Assembly (NCBI RefSeq): GCF_000177195.2
Contig: NC_015953.1
Location: 6,448,001 to 6,512,000 of the forward strand
From: Streptomyces sp. SirexAA-E
GTDB taxonomy: Bacteria; Actinomycetota; Actinomycetes; Streptomycetales; Streptomycetaceae
DNA length: 64,000 nt
Direction: 5' to 3'
Shown: positions 1 to 8,234 of the stretch, one piece after another
Layout: every line of letters begins with the position of its first letter
Numbering within the stretch: position 1 is the stretch's first letter
Program-made: the position numbers and the translations under genes
Notes under the pieces: model-generated
Databases searched by the model: none
Seen by the model: the letters and a program-made list of their open reading frames with translations, nothing else
Told to the model about the DNA's origin: nothing

Positions 1-458
1 ACGAGCTGGGCACCCCGCTCCTCATCCACCAGCCGCGCTACTCGATGCTGGACCGCTGGGTCGAGGACGGGCTGCTGGACGCCCTGGACGAGCTGGGCAC
101 CGGCTCCATCGCCTACTCGCCGCTGGAGCAGGGCATCCTGTCCGACCGCTACCTCCAGGGCATCCCGGAGGGTTCGCGGGCGGCGGGCGCCAGCCCCTTC
201 CTGTCGGCCGACGCCGTCACCCCCGAACTGGTGGAGCGCCTCCGGTCGCTGGACGCGATCGCGCGGGAACGCGGGCAGTCCCTGGCGCAGATGGCGCTGG
301 CCTGGGTGCTGCGCGGCGGCCGGGTCACCTCCGCGGTCGTGGGCGCGAGCAGCGTCACGCAGCTCGAGAACAGCGTCGAGGCGGTCCGCAACCTGGAGTT
401 CGACGACGCGGAGCTCGCCCGGATCGACGAGCTGGTCAAGGGCGCCGGCCGCTCCTGA
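1..458 (+). CDS. Aldo/keto reductase, C-terminal part (partial)
   Basis: The gene enters the window from the left; its frame begins at base 3 and 151 residues are visible. The motif IHQPRYSMLDRWVEDG, then IAYSPLEQGILSDRYL and a closing VVGASSVTQLENSVEA segment match the C-terminal half of the Kv-beta/YghZ-like aldo/keto reductases, NADPH-dependent enzymes that reduce small aldehydes such as L-glyceraldehyde 3-phosphate. The nucleotide-binding end (GAS-S-x-x-QLE) is intact. The catalytic Asp, Tyr and Lys lie upstream, outside the window, so the true substrate cannot be judged. A strong hairpin follows the stop codon and ends the unit. Confidence 0.85.
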   Translation, partial: ELGTPLLIHQPRYSMLDRWVEDGLLDALDELGTGSIAYSPLEQGILSDRYLQGIPEGSRAAGASPFLSADAVTPELVERLRSLDAIARERGQSLAQMALAWVLRGGRVTSAVVGASSVTQLENSVEAVRNLEFDDAELARIDELVKGAGRS

Positions 459-463
459 GGGGT

Positions 464-505
464 GCCGCGGGGCCTCCGGCCGGACCGGGCCGGAGGCCCC
501 GCGGC
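464..505 (+). terminator. Intrinsic terminator after the aldo/keto reductase
   Basis: A perfect 18-bp inverted repeat (464-481 paired with 488-505) with a 6-nt loop starts 5 nt after the stop codon. There is no U-tract, which is usual for Streptomyces terminators. Confidence 0.8.
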
Positions 506-533
506 GTTCGGCGGGCGCGGTTCCACCGGACTG

Positions 534-649
534 GACCAGTGACAGGTGCCGACGGCTCTGGCCCGGTGCGGTCCCGGCGCGTACGGTGAGGCGGCACGAA
601 GATCCTCTTCCCTCCGCGCGACGGGAGGAGGGCCCCGACCAGTGACAGG
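534..649 (+). repeat. 13-bp direct repeat flanking the peptidase operon leader
   Basis: GACCAGTGACAGG occurs exactly at 534-546 and again at 637-649, 103 bp apart. The second copy contains the GTG start codon of the next gene. The first copy is preceded by CTG, so CTGGACCAG is also a short near-palindrome. It may be an operator pair or a remnant of a small duplication. Confidence 0.5.
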
Positions 650-1493
650 ACCGTTCACCGTGAAGATCCTCGTCAGCGCCGACATGGAGGGCGCGACCGG
701 AGTGACCTGGCCGGCCGACGTACTGCCCGGGACCCCGCAGTGGGAGCGGTGCCGTTCCCTGTTCACCTCGGACGTGAACGCCGCGGTCCTCGGCTTCTTC
801 GACGGGGGCGCCGACGAGGTGCTCGTCAACGAGGCCCACTGGACGATGCGCAACCTGCTCCTGGAGCGCCTCGACGACCGCGTCCAGATGCTCACCGGCA
901 GGCACAAGTCCCTCTCCATGGTCGAGGGCATCCAGCACGGCGACGTCGACGGCGTCGCGTTCGTCGGCTACCACACCGGCGCCGGCACCGAGGGCGTGCT
1001 CGCCCACACCTACCTCGCCAACTCCATCACCGGCGTCTGGCTGAACGGCGTACGGGCCAGTGAGGGCCTGCTGAACGCCCATGTCGCCGCCGAGTACGGC
1101 GTCCCGGTCGTCCTCGTCACCGGCGACGACCTGACCTGTGTGGACGCCGGGCAGTACGCCCCGGACGCCCGCAAGGTCGCGGTGAAGGACCACGTCTCGC
1201 GGTACGCCGCCGTCTGCCGGACCCCGGCGCGCACCGCCGCCGACATCCGGGCCGCCGCCGAGGAGGCCACCGCACTGGCGGGGCGCCTGACCCCGGTGGA
1301 GGGCGGTCCCTTTACGGTGGAACTGGAGTTCGACGCCGAGCATCTGGCGGCCGCCGCGACGGTGGTCCCCGGCGTGGCGCCGAGCGGCGAACGGCGCGTC
1401 GCCTACACCAGCGCGACGATGTACGAAGGTATCCGCACATTCAAGGCGGTGACGACGATCGTGTCGGCCGCCGTGGAGGAACAGTATGGCTGA
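642..1493 (+). CDS. M55 family D-aminopeptidase (DppA-like)
   Basis: This 283-residue protein belongs to peptidase family M55, zinc aminopeptidases typified by Bacillus DppA, which release D-amino acids from short D-peptides such as D-Ala-D-Ala. The family metal ligands are visible: SADMEGATG near the N-terminus (Asp-x-Glu), NEAHW, GYHTGAG and a central VTGDD motif. I chose GTG at 642 because AGGAGGG at 626-632 sits 9 nt ahead; a second GTG at 660 has worse spacing. It is the first gene of a four-gene peptidase operon, and its last 8 bp overlap the M20 gene. The enzyme is cytoplasmic (no signal peptide). A role in peptidoglycan peptide recycling is inferred from the neighbours. Confidence 0.87.
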   Translation: MTGPFTVKILVSADMEGATGVTWPADVLPGTPQWERCRSLFTSDVNAAVLGFFDGGADEVLVNEAHWTMRNLLLERLDDRVQMLTGRHKSLSMVEGIQHGDVDGVAFVGYHTGAGTEGVLAHTYLANSITGVWLNGVRASEGLLNAHVAAEYGVPVVLVTGDDLTCVDAGQYAPDARKVAVKDHVSRYAAVCRTPARTAADIRAAAEEATALAGRLTPVEGGPFTVELEFDAEHLAAAATVVPGVAPSGERRVAYTSATMYEGIRTFKAVTTIVSAAVEEQYG

Positions 1494-2829
1494 GGCGACG
1501 ACCCCGTCCGGATCCGTGGACGACCGGGCGCTCGACGAGTCGGTCACGTTCACCTCGGAACTGATCCGGATCGACACGACCAACAACGGCGACGGCACCT
1601 GCCGGGAGCGCCCGGCCGCCGAGTACGTCGCCCGGCGGCTGGCCGACACCGGGCTCGAACCGCTCCTGCTGGAGCGCACCCCGGGCCGGACCAACGTGGT
1701 CGCCCGCATCCCGGGCACCGACCCGTCCGCCGACGCGCTGCTGGTCCACGGGCACCTCGACGTGGTGCCCGCCGAACCCGCCGACTGGAGCGTCCACCCC
1801 TTCTCCGGGGAGGTCCGCGACGGTGTGGTGTGGGGACGCGGCGCCGTCGACATGAAGAACATGGACGCGATGGTCCTCGCCGTCGTCCGGGCCTGGGCCC
1901 GTGCCGGGGTGCGCCCCCGGCGGGACATCGTCGTCGCCTACACCGCCGACGAGGAGGCCAGCGCCGCCGACGGCTCCGGCTTCCTCGCCGACCGGCACCC
2001 CGAACTCTTCGAGGGCTGCACCGAAGGCATCAGCGAGTCCGGGGCCTTCACCTTCCACGCGGGCCCCGGGATGTCGCTCTACCCCATCGCGGCCGGCGAG
2101 CGGGGCACCGCCTGGCTGCGGCTGACCGCCGAGGGCAAGGCGGGCCACGGCTCCAAGGTCAACAAGGCCAACGCGGTCAGCGCCCTGGCCGCCGCCGTCG
2201 CCCGCCTCGGGGCGTACGAGTGGCCCGTGCGGCTCACCCCCACGGTCCGGGCGGCGCTCACCGAGATCGCCGCGCTCCACCACATACAGGTCGACCTGGA
2301 CGCGCCCGGGTTCGACGTGGACGAACTGCTCGGCAAGCTCGGCCCGGCCGCCGACCTCGTCGCGCCCACCGTCCGCAACAGCAGCAACCCGACGATGCTG
2401 GAAGCCGGTTACAAGGTCAACGTCATCCCGGGACGGGCCACCGCCCACATCGACGGACGGATGGTGCCCGGCGGCGAGGAGGAGTTCCGCGAGACCCTCG
2501 ACCGGCTGACCGGCCCCGGCATCGACTGGGAGTTCGACCACCGGGAGGTCCCCCTCCAGGCCCCGGTCGACTCACCGACGTACGCCAAGATGCGGGCCGC
2601 CGTCGAGCTGTTCGACCCGGGCTCCCACGCCGTCCCCTACTGCATGTCCGGCGGCACGGACGCCAAGCAGTTCTCCCGGCTCGGCATCACCGGCTACGGT
2701 TTCTCCCCGCTGAAGCTGCCCGTCGGCTTCGACTACCAGGCGCTGTTCCACGGCGTCGACGAGCGGGTCCCGGTCGACGCCCTGCACTTCGGTGTCCGGG
2801 TCCTGGACCACTTCCTGCGCACCGCCTGA
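1486..2829 (+). CDS. M20 family metallopeptidase
   Basis: The 447-residue product is an M20/M25/M40 peptidase, a di-zinc amidohydrolase of the carboxypeptidase/dipeptidase type. Metal-binding motifs are in order: VHGHLDVVPA (His and Asp, about residue 88), GRGAVDMKN (bridging Asp) and YTADEEAS (catalytic Glu pair). KAGHGSKVNKANAV marks the dimerisation domain, and MSGGTDAKQF carries C-terminal metal-site residues. The start ATG lies inside the end of the M55 gene (8-bp overlap), implying translational coupling. The next gene begins 23 nt after the stop. It probably hydrolyses dipeptides or N-acyl amino acids; the substrate cannot be read from sequence. Confidence 0.9.
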   Translation: MAEATTPSGSVDDRALDESVTFTSELIRIDTTNNGDGTCRERPAAEYVARRLADTGLEPLLLERTPGRTNVVARIPGTDPSADALLVHGHLDVVPAEPADWSVHPFSGEVRDGVVWGRGAVDMKNMDAMVLAVVRAWARAGVRPRRDIVVAYTADEEASAADGSGFLADRHPELFEGCTEGISESGAFTFHAGPGMSLYPIAAGERGTAWLRLTAEGKAGHGSKVNKANAVSALAAAVARLGAYEWPVRLTPTVRAALTEIAALHHIQVDLDAPGFDVDELLGKLGPAADLVAPTVRNSSNPTMLEAGYKVNVIPGRATAHIDGRMVPGGEEEFRETLDRLTGPGIDWEFDHREVPLQAPVDSPTYAKMRAAVELFDPGSHAVPYCMSGGTDAKQFSRLGITGYGFSPLKLPVGFDYQALFHGVDERVPVDALHFGVRVLDHFLRTA

Positions 2830-2852
2830 CCACGAGGGGGGAACCGACCTTG

Positions 2853-4859
2853 GTGTCCACAGCGGCGTACGGCACATGGCCGTCACCGATCGACGCGGCC
2901 CTGGCCGCCACGCACGACGGCAGGCCCGAGTTCGTCGGATTCGTCGGCGAGGAGGTGTGGTGGACGGAACCGCGCCCGGCGGAGGGCGGCCGCCGTGCCC
3001 TCGTGCGCCGCCGGGCCGACGGGACCACCGAGTCCGTGCTGCCCGAGCCCTGGAACCCGCGCAGCCGGGTCGTCGAGTACGGCGGTGTGCCCTGGGCGGG
3101 CGCCGCACGAGAGGCAGGCGGTCCGCTCGTCGTCTTCGTCCACCACGCCGACCAGCGGCTGTACGCGTACGCCCCGGACGGAAACGAGCCGCCCCGGCCG
3201 CTGACCCCCGTGTCCGCCACCGGCGGCGGGCTGCGCTGGGTCGACCCGCACCTCCACCTGGACCGCGGGGAGCGGGGCGAGGTCTGGTGCGTGCTGGAGG
3301 AGTTCACCGGACCGGCCCCCACCGACGTGCGCAGGGTCGTCGCCGCCGTGCCGCTGGACGGTTCGGCCGCCGACGACCGCGCGGCCGTGCGCGAACTCGG
3401 CGACGACCGGCACCGCTTCGTCACCGGCCCCAAGCTCTCGTACGACGGCCGGCGCGCCGCCTGGATCGCCTGGGACCACCCGCGGATGCCGTGGGACGGC
3501 ACGGTCGTGATGACGGCAGAGGTCACCGACGAGGGTGCCTTCACCGGGGTGCGGCCGCTCGTCGGCGACACCGGCGAATCGGTCGTCCAGGTGGAGTGGG
3601 ACCGGGACGGCACGCTGCTGTTCGTCTCGGACGTCTCCGGCTGGTGGGAGCTCCAGCGGATCCGGCCCGACGCCGTCCCGGGGGCGGTCGTGCCCAGCAG
3701 CCGGCTCTGCTCCGGCCGCGGCGAGGAGTTCGGCGGGCCGCTGTGGAAGATCGGGCAGAGCTGGTTCCGGCTGCTGGACAACGGCCTGATCGCCGTCGTC
3801 CACGGCCGGGGCACCACCCGCCTCGGCGTGCTCGACCCGGAGACCGGCGAACTGGTCGACGCGGCAGGCCCGTGGACCGAGTGGGCCGAGACGCTCGCCG
3901 TGCAGGACACCCGGGTCGTCGGCATCGCCGCGAGCCCCGTCAGCACGTACGAGGTGGTCGAGCTGGACACCGCGACCGGGCACACCCGGATCCTGGGGTC
4001 ACGCCACGAGGACGCCGTCGACCCCGCCTACTACCCCGAGCCGCGCACCCGTACCTTCACCGGACCGGGCGGCCGCGAGGTCCACGCCCACGTCCACCCG
4101 CCCCGCCACCCGGACCGCACCGGACCCGACGGAGAGCTGCCGCCGTATGTGATCTGGGCCCACGGCGGACCCACCGGACGCGCGCCGCTCGTCCTCGACC
4201 TGGAGATCGCCTACTTCACCTCCCGGGGCATCGGCGTCGCCGAGGTGAACTACGGCGGCTCCACCGGCTACGGCCGGGCCTACCGGGAACGGCTGGCCGG
4301 ACAGTGGGGCGTCGTCGACGTGGAGGACTGCGCGGCCGTGGCCCTCGCCCTGGCCGAGGAGGGCACCGCCGACCGCGCCCGGCTGGCGATCCGGGGCGGC
4401 AGCGCCGGGGGCTGGACGACCGCCGCCTCCCTGACGGGGACGGACGTGTACGCCTGCGGGGCGATCAGTTACCCCATCCTCGACCTCGAAGGATGGACGA
4501 CCGGGGAGACGCACGACTTCGAGTCCCGCTACCTCGAATCGCTCGTCGGCCCGTACGCCGAGGTGCCCGAGCGCTACCGCGAACGCTCGCCGATCAACCA
4601 CACCGACCGGCTCACGGCGCCCTTCGTGCTGCTCCAGGGACTCGACGACCCGATCTGCCCGCCCGTGCAGTGCGAGCGCTTCCTGGAGCGGATCGAGGGG
4701 CGGGGCATCCCGCACGCCTACCTCACCTTCGCCGGGGAGAGCCACGGCTTCCGCCGCACCGACACCCTGGTCCGCGCCCTGGAGGCCGAACTCTCCCTGT
4801 ACATCCAGACGTTCGGTATCGAGCGGAGCGACGTCCCGGTCCTGGAACTCACCCGGTGA
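2853..4859 (+). CDS. S9 family prolyl oligopeptidase-type peptidase
   Basis: This 668-residue protein has an N-terminal beta-propeller region and a C-terminal alpha/beta-hydrolase domain, the layout of S9C acylaminoacyl/dipeptidyl peptidases. The catalytic triad is visible: Ser in IRGGSAGGW, Asp in GLDDPICPP and His in GESHGF. There is no signal peptide, so it acts on peptides in the cytoplasm; the propeller normally limits access to short substrates. GTG at 2853 is preceded by GAGGGGGGAA about 11 nt upstream; an adjacent TTG at 2850 is a less likely start. The gene ends in a 4-bp GTGA overlap with the S66 gene. Confidence 0.9.
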   Translation: MSTAAYGTWPSPIDAALAATHDGRPEFVGFVGEEVWWTEPRPAEGGRRALVRRRADGTTESVLPEPWNPRSRVVEYGGVPWAGAAREAGGPLVVFVHHADQRLYAYAPDGNEPPRPLTPVSATGGGLRWVDPHLHLDRGERGEVWCVLEEFTGPAPTDVRRVVAAVPLDGSAADDRAAVRELGDDRHRFVTGPKLSYDGRRAAWIAWDHPRMPWDGTVVMTAEVTDEGAFTGVRPLVGDTGESVVQVEWDRDGTLLFVSDVSGWWELQRIRPDAVPGAVVPSSRLCSGRGEEFGGPLWKIGQSWFRLLDNGLIAVVHGRGTTRLGVLDPETGELVDAAGPWTEWAETLAVQDTRVVGIAASPVSTYEVVELDTATGHTRILGSRHEDAVDPAYYPEPRTRTFTGPGGREVHAHVHPPRHPDRTGPDGELPPYVIWAHGGPTGRAPLVLDLEIAYFTSRGIGVAEVNYGGSTGYGRAYRERLAGQWGVVDVEDCAAVALALAEEGTADRARLAIRGGSAGGWTTAASLTGTDVYACGAISYPILDLEGWTTGETHDFESRYLESLVGPYAEVPERYRERSPINHTDRLTAPFVLLQGLDDPICPPVQCERFLERIEGRGIPHAYLTFAGESHGFRRTDTLVRALEAELSLYIQTFGIERSDVPVLELTR

Positions 4860-5875
4860 CCGGCACGGCCCCGGTCCTCGCGCCCCTTCGCCGCCCCGCG
4901 CGCCCGCGGCCCGGCGCGCGCGTCGCGGTCGTCGCCCCCAGCGGTCCCGTCCCCGCCGACCGGCTGGAGGCGGGCCTCGACCTGCTGCGTGGCTGGGACC
5001 TGGAGCCGGTGGTCGCCTCCCACGCCCTGGACAGGCACCCCGTGCTGGGCTACCTCGCGGGGACGGACGAGGACCGCGCCCGGGATCTCCAGGAGGCCTG
5101 GTGCGACCCGACCGTCGACGCCGTCCTGTGTGCCCGGGGCGGGTACGGGGCGCACCGCATGGTCGACCTGCTGGACTGGCCGGCGATCCGGGCGGCCGGG
5201 CCCAAGGCGTTCGTCGGGTACAGCGACATCACCGTGCTGCACGAGGCGTTCGCGCTGCGGGCCGGGTTCTCCACCCTGCACGGACCGATGATCGCCACCG
5301 AGGTGTTCCTCGAGGACGCGGCCACCCAGGACGCCCTGCGCTCCACCCTCTTCGAGCCGGAGTCGGTGCGGACGCTCGGCCTGGACACGGCGGCGGCGCT
5401 GGTCCCCGGCCGGGCCCGGGGCGTCACCTACGGCGGCTGCGTGAGCCTGCTCGCCGCCGACGCCGGAACCCCGGGCGCCCGTGCCCCGGCGCGGGGCGGG
5501 CTGCTGGTGATCGAGGACATCGCCGAGGACCCGTACCGGCTGGACGGCATCCTCACCCGGCTGCTGCGCGCCGGCACGCTGGACGGTACGACCGGCATCG
5601 CGTGCGGCTCCTGGCGGGACTGCGGCCCGTACGAGGAGGTGCGGGCGGTGCTCGCCGACCGGCTGGGCGGGCTCGGGATCCCGGTCGTCGAGGAGCTGGG
5701 CTTCGGGCACGGCCCCACGGCGCTGACGGTCCCCCTGGGGGTGCCTGCGGTGCTGGACGCGCCCGGGGACGGCGGGCGGTGCACGCTCACCGCCGAGGTG
5801 CCCGCGCTGGCCCGAGACGCCCCCGGACGTGTGACCCGACGAACCGTCAGTGAAACCACCGATACGGTGCGTTGA
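4856..5875 (+). CDS. S66 family LD-carboxypeptidase / MccF-like peptidase
   Basis: A 339-residue S66 serine peptidase. This family includes LdcA, which trims the L,D-bond of murein tetrapeptides during cell-wall recycling, and MccF, which cleaves microcin C-type conjugates. The nucleophile Ser is in FVGYSDITVLHE, followed by HGPM; the Glu and His of the triad fall in LVIEDIAEDPYR and GFGHGPTALTVPLG. GTG at 4856 overlaps the previous stop by 4 bp. It closes the M55-M20-S9-S66 operon. The company of a D-aminopeptidase favours a murein-peptide role, but self-immunity against a peptide-nucleotide antibiotic cannot be excluded. Confidence 0.87.
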   Translation: MTGTAPVLAPLRRPARPRPGARVAVVAPSGPVPADRLEAGLDLLRGWDLEPVVASHALDRHPVLGYLAGTDEDRARDLQEAWCDPTVDAVLCARGGYGAHRMVDLLDWPAIRAAGPKAFVGYSDITVLHEAFALRAGFSTLHGPMIATEVFLEDAATQDALRSTLFEPESVRTLGLDTAAALVPGRARGVTYGGCVSLLAADAGTPGARAPARGGLLVIEDIAEDPYRLDGILTRLLRAGTLDGTTGIACGSWRDCGPYEEVRAVLADRLGGLGIPVVEELGFGHGPTALTVPLGVPAVLDAPGDGGRCTLTAEVPALARDAPGRVTRRTVSETTDTVR

Positions 5876-5901
5876 CATCCGCGTGAGGCGTGTCACACGA
5901 T
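5872..5901 (+). promoter_or_regulatory. Promoter of the S15-type hydrolase gene
   Basis: A consensus -35 box TTGACA (5872-5877) overlaps the S66 stop codon and is followed after 18 bp by CACGAT (5896-5901). This suggests the secreted hydrolase has its own promoter rather than being the fifth gene of the operon. Confidence 0.5.
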
Positions 5902-5915
5902 GGGTCCGGCTGCCG

Positions 5916-5931
5916 CCTACCAGTCGGTAGG
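5916..5931. promoter_or_regulatory. 16-bp palindromic operator (TetR type)
   Basis: CCTACC-AGTC-GGTAGG is a perfect inverted repeat between the predicted promoter and the ribosome binding site of the next gene. Read on the other strand the core is TACCGACTGGTA, which resembles operators bound by many TetR regulators. No regulator gene is adjacent, so the binding protein would be encoded elsewhere. Confidence 0.55.
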
Positions 5932-5961
5932 GTGTCGGGTGTCCTCGGTGCGGAGGTCCAT

Positions 5962-7734
5962 ATGTCGCGTGCTGTCTCCAGGTTGCGCAGTTCCCTGGCC
6001 TTCCTCGCCGGCGCCGCCCTCGTCGCGCCGCTCACCCTGGTCGGTGCCGACCCGGCGGCTGCCGCCGAATTCAGCGTCACCTCACTGGAGTTCACGGTGC
6101 CCGCGGGCGACCGCTCCTGCACACTCGACGCCGACCTCTACCGCCCGGCCGGTGTCGACGCCCGGCACCCCGCGCCCGCGGTCCTGGCGACCAACGGCTT
6201 CGGCGGCAGCAAGTCCGACGGCACGACCGACGCCCTCGGCAGGGCGTTCGCCTCCCGCGGCTATGTCTCCCTGGTCTACTCGGGGCTCGGCTTCGGGAAG
6301 TCCGGATGCCTGATCACCCTCGACGACCCGGCCGTCGACGGGAAGGCGGCCTCCGGGCTCATCGACTTCCTCGCCGGGACGCGGGCGGCCGACGACGGCA
6401 CCGAGGCCGACTACGTCGTGTCCGACGGCCCCGGTGACCCCCGCGTCGGCATGATCGGCGGCTCGTACGGCGGAGCCGTCCAGCTGGCCACCGCATCGGC
6501 CGACCGCCGGGTCGACGCCCTGGTCCCGCTGGTCACCTGGAACGACCTCGCGTACGCCCTCGCGCCCAACGCCACCGGCGCGCGGCGCGGCGTCTCCTCC
6601 GACACCCCCGGCGTGTTCAAGTGGCAGTGGACCAACGGCTTCTACCTGATCGGGGAGGGCCAGCCGCTGCTGGTGCCGGGCCTGGACCCGTCCCGGTTCA
6701 ACCACCTCACCTGCCCGCACTTCTCCACCCCGGCCTGCGACACCGTCCGCCTGCTGAACTCCGGCCGTTTCCCGGCCGGGAGCACCCGTCAGATGCTGGC
6801 GTACGCGCGCAGTGTCTCGCCGGTCTCCTACCTGGCGGACGTCGAGGCCCCCACGCTGCTCGTCCAGGGGCAGGCCGACAGCCTGTTCAACCTCAACGAG
6901 GCCACCGCCACCTACCGCGCCCTCCAGGCGCGGGGCACCACGACGAAGATGATCTGGCAGGCCTGGGGCCACAGCGGCGGCCACGCCCCCGGGGAGCTGG
7001 ACCTCGCCACCGGCAATCTGGACACCAGTTACGTCGGGCAGCGGATCCTCGCCTGGTTCGACCGCTACCTCCACCTCGACACGGGCGCCGACACCGGGCC
7101 CGCCTTCGCCTACCACCGCGACTGGGCGAGCGGCTACGGCACGGCCGACGCACTGCCCGACGCGTCGCGGACCCTCTACCTCTCCGGCGACGGCGCCCTG
7201 GTGGACGAGCGCTCCCAGGTCGCCTCCGGCAGCCGTCGCTACACCAACGGGCCCCTGCCCACCAGTCACTCCGAAAGCTCCCTGGCCGGACTCATCGGGC
7301 TGTCCGACCCCGCCCCGTACGACACGAAGGGCACCCACCTCGGCTGGACCAGCGCTCCGCTCACCACCCCGGTGGACGTCGTCGGCGCCCCGAAGGCGAC
7401 CCTGAAGGTCCGCTCCCCGGCCACCGAACGCGTCCAGGACAGCGGGGACGCGGCGGACAAGCTGGTCCTCTTCGCGAAGGTGTACGACGTGGCGCCCGAC
7501 GGAACCCAGCAGCTGGTGAACCGCCTGGTGGCGCCCGTACGCGTACCCGACGTCACCCGCCCCTTCACGGTCGAGCTGCCCGGCATCGTACACCGGTACG
7601 AGACCGGGCACCGGCTGCGGTTCGTGATCGCCGGCAGCGACACGGCGTACTTCGGCAACCGGGGGCTGCGGCCCGTCACCGTCGTCAGCGCCCCGCAGGA
7701 CACGGGTGTCCTGGAGCTCCCGGTGGCTCGCTGA
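5962..7734 (+). CDS. Secreted CocE/NonD (S15-type) hydrolase
   Basis: The 590-residue product begins with a Sec signal peptide (MSRAVSRLRSS, a hydrophobic stretch, then ADPAAAAEF). An alpha/beta-hydrolase domain of the X-Pro dipeptidyl-peptidase/CocE type follows: nucleophile Ser in MIGGSYGGAV, Asp in GQADSLFN and His in WGHSGGH. The C-terminal third (about residues 440-585) matches the jelly-roll PepX_C domain. ATG 5962 is chosen because GGAGG (5952-5956) lies 5 nt upstream. The family contains both peptidases and ester/acyl hydrolases, so the substrate is open; secretion argues for extracellular peptide or ester scavenging. It follows four cytoplasmic peptidase genes. Confidence 0.85.
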   Translation: MSRAVSRLRSSLAFLAGAALVAPLTLVGADPAAAAEFSVTSLEFTVPAGDRSCTLDADLYRPAGVDARHPAPAVLATNGFGGSKSDGTTDALGRAFASRGYVSLVYSGLGFGKSGCLITLDDPAVDGKAASGLIDFLAGTRAADDGTEADYVVSDGPGDPRVGMIGGSYGGAVQLATASADRRVDALVPLVTWNDLAYALAPNATGARRGVSSDTPGVFKWQWTNGFYLIGEGQPLLVPGLDPSRFNHLTCPHFSTPACDTVRLLNSGRFPAGSTRQMLAYARSVSPVSYLADVEAPTLLVQGQADSLFNLNEATATYRALQARGTTTKMIWQAWGHSGGHAPGELDLATGNLDTSYVGQRILAWFDRYLHLDTGADTGPAFAYHRDWASGYGTADALPDASRTLYLSGDGALVDERSQVASGSRRYTNGPLPTSHSESSLAGLIGLSDPAPYDTKGTHLGWTSAPLTTPVDVVGAPKATLKVRSPATERVQDSGDAADKLVLFAKVYDVAPDGTQQLVNRLVAPVRVPDVTRPFTVELPGIVHRYETGHRLRFVIAGSDTAYFGNRGLRPVTVVSAPQDTGVLELPVAR

Positions 7735-7779
7735 CCGGTACCTGACCGGCCGGCGGGCGGCGCGTAACGGCATGCGCGG

Positions 7780-8151
7780 TCAGCCTCCGTGCACGGTGAC
7801 GGCGTAGCCCTCGGGACCCGTGAAGGTGAACGTGCGGCCGAACGGGCCGTCCTCGGGCGCCCTGACGACGGGCACCCCAGCGGCGGCGAGCCGGTCGTGC
7901 AGCCCCTGCGCGTCGTCGGCGGCGAACCACAGGGCGACACCGAGGCCGGGCTGCGCCACACCGTCGAGGTCCACACCCGGCAGGAGTCCGCGGACGGCGA
8001 ACGGGATCGGCCTGGTGTCGAACACCACCGCGCCGGGCGGTGCGGCCGGTGCCCGGCGCAGTCCGAGGTGCTCCTCGTAGAAGCGGGCCGCGGCCTCGAC
8101 GTCGCGTACCTGGAGGGCGATGAAATCGGGGCCGTGGACGGTGGTCGACAT
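7780..8151 (-). CDS. VOC family protein (glyoxalase/bleomycin resistance fold)
   Basis: A 123-residue vicinal-oxygen-chelate protein: FIALQVRDVEAAARFYEEHLG opens the first beta-alpha-beta-beta-beta module and FTFTGPEGYAVTVHGG closes the second. Such proteins are dimeric metal-dependent isomerases or dioxygenases, or antibiotic-binding proteins; the activity cannot be told apart here. GAGGAG lies just upstream of the ATG. It is divergent from a MarR regulator, and two matching MarR-type palindromes lie in the 81-bp gap, so it is very probably the MarR target. Confidence 0.85.
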   Translation of the reverse strand: MSTTVHGPDFIALQVRDVEAAARFYEEHLGLRRAPAAPPGAVVFDTRPIPFAVRGLLPGVDLDGVAQPGLGVALWFAADDAQGLHDRLAAAGVPVVRAPEDGPFGRTFTFTGPEGYAVTVHGG

Positions 8152-8171
8152 GAGTGCTCCTCGGTCGGTCG

Positions 8172-8189
8172 ATGTCAGGACTCTGACAT
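8172..8189. promoter_or_regulatory. MarR operator 1
   Basis: ATGTCAG-GACT-CTGACAT is a perfect 7-4-7 inverted repeat placed just downstream of the -10 box of the VOC promoter, where bound repressor would block initiation. Confidence 0.75.
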
Positions 8190-8194
8190 TGCCG

Positions 8195-8223
8195 ACGATA
8201 GGCCGGGGTCTGAGGTATGTCAA
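8195..8223 (-). promoter_or_regulatory. Promoter of the VOC gene
   Basis: On the minus strand TTGACA (8218-8223) and TATCGT (8195-8200) are separated by exactly 17 bp, one of the best sigma-70-type matches in the window. The -35 box lies inside operator 2. Confidence 0.7.
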
Positions 8224-8234
8224 AATGCTGACAT
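8217..8234. promoter_or_regulatory. MarR operator 2, over the marR start codon
   Basis: ATGTCA-N6-TGACAT has the same outer half-sites and the same 18-bp length as operator 1. It covers both the VOC -35 box and the ATG of the MarR gene, so it can control both genes. Confidence 0.75.

Noticed and set aside
1830..2852. In-frame upstream extension of the S9 peptidase frame through the M20 gene
   Set aside because: The stretch is a highly Arg-rich out-of-frame translation of the M20 gene; the S9 domain and a ribosome binding site both point to a start at 2853.
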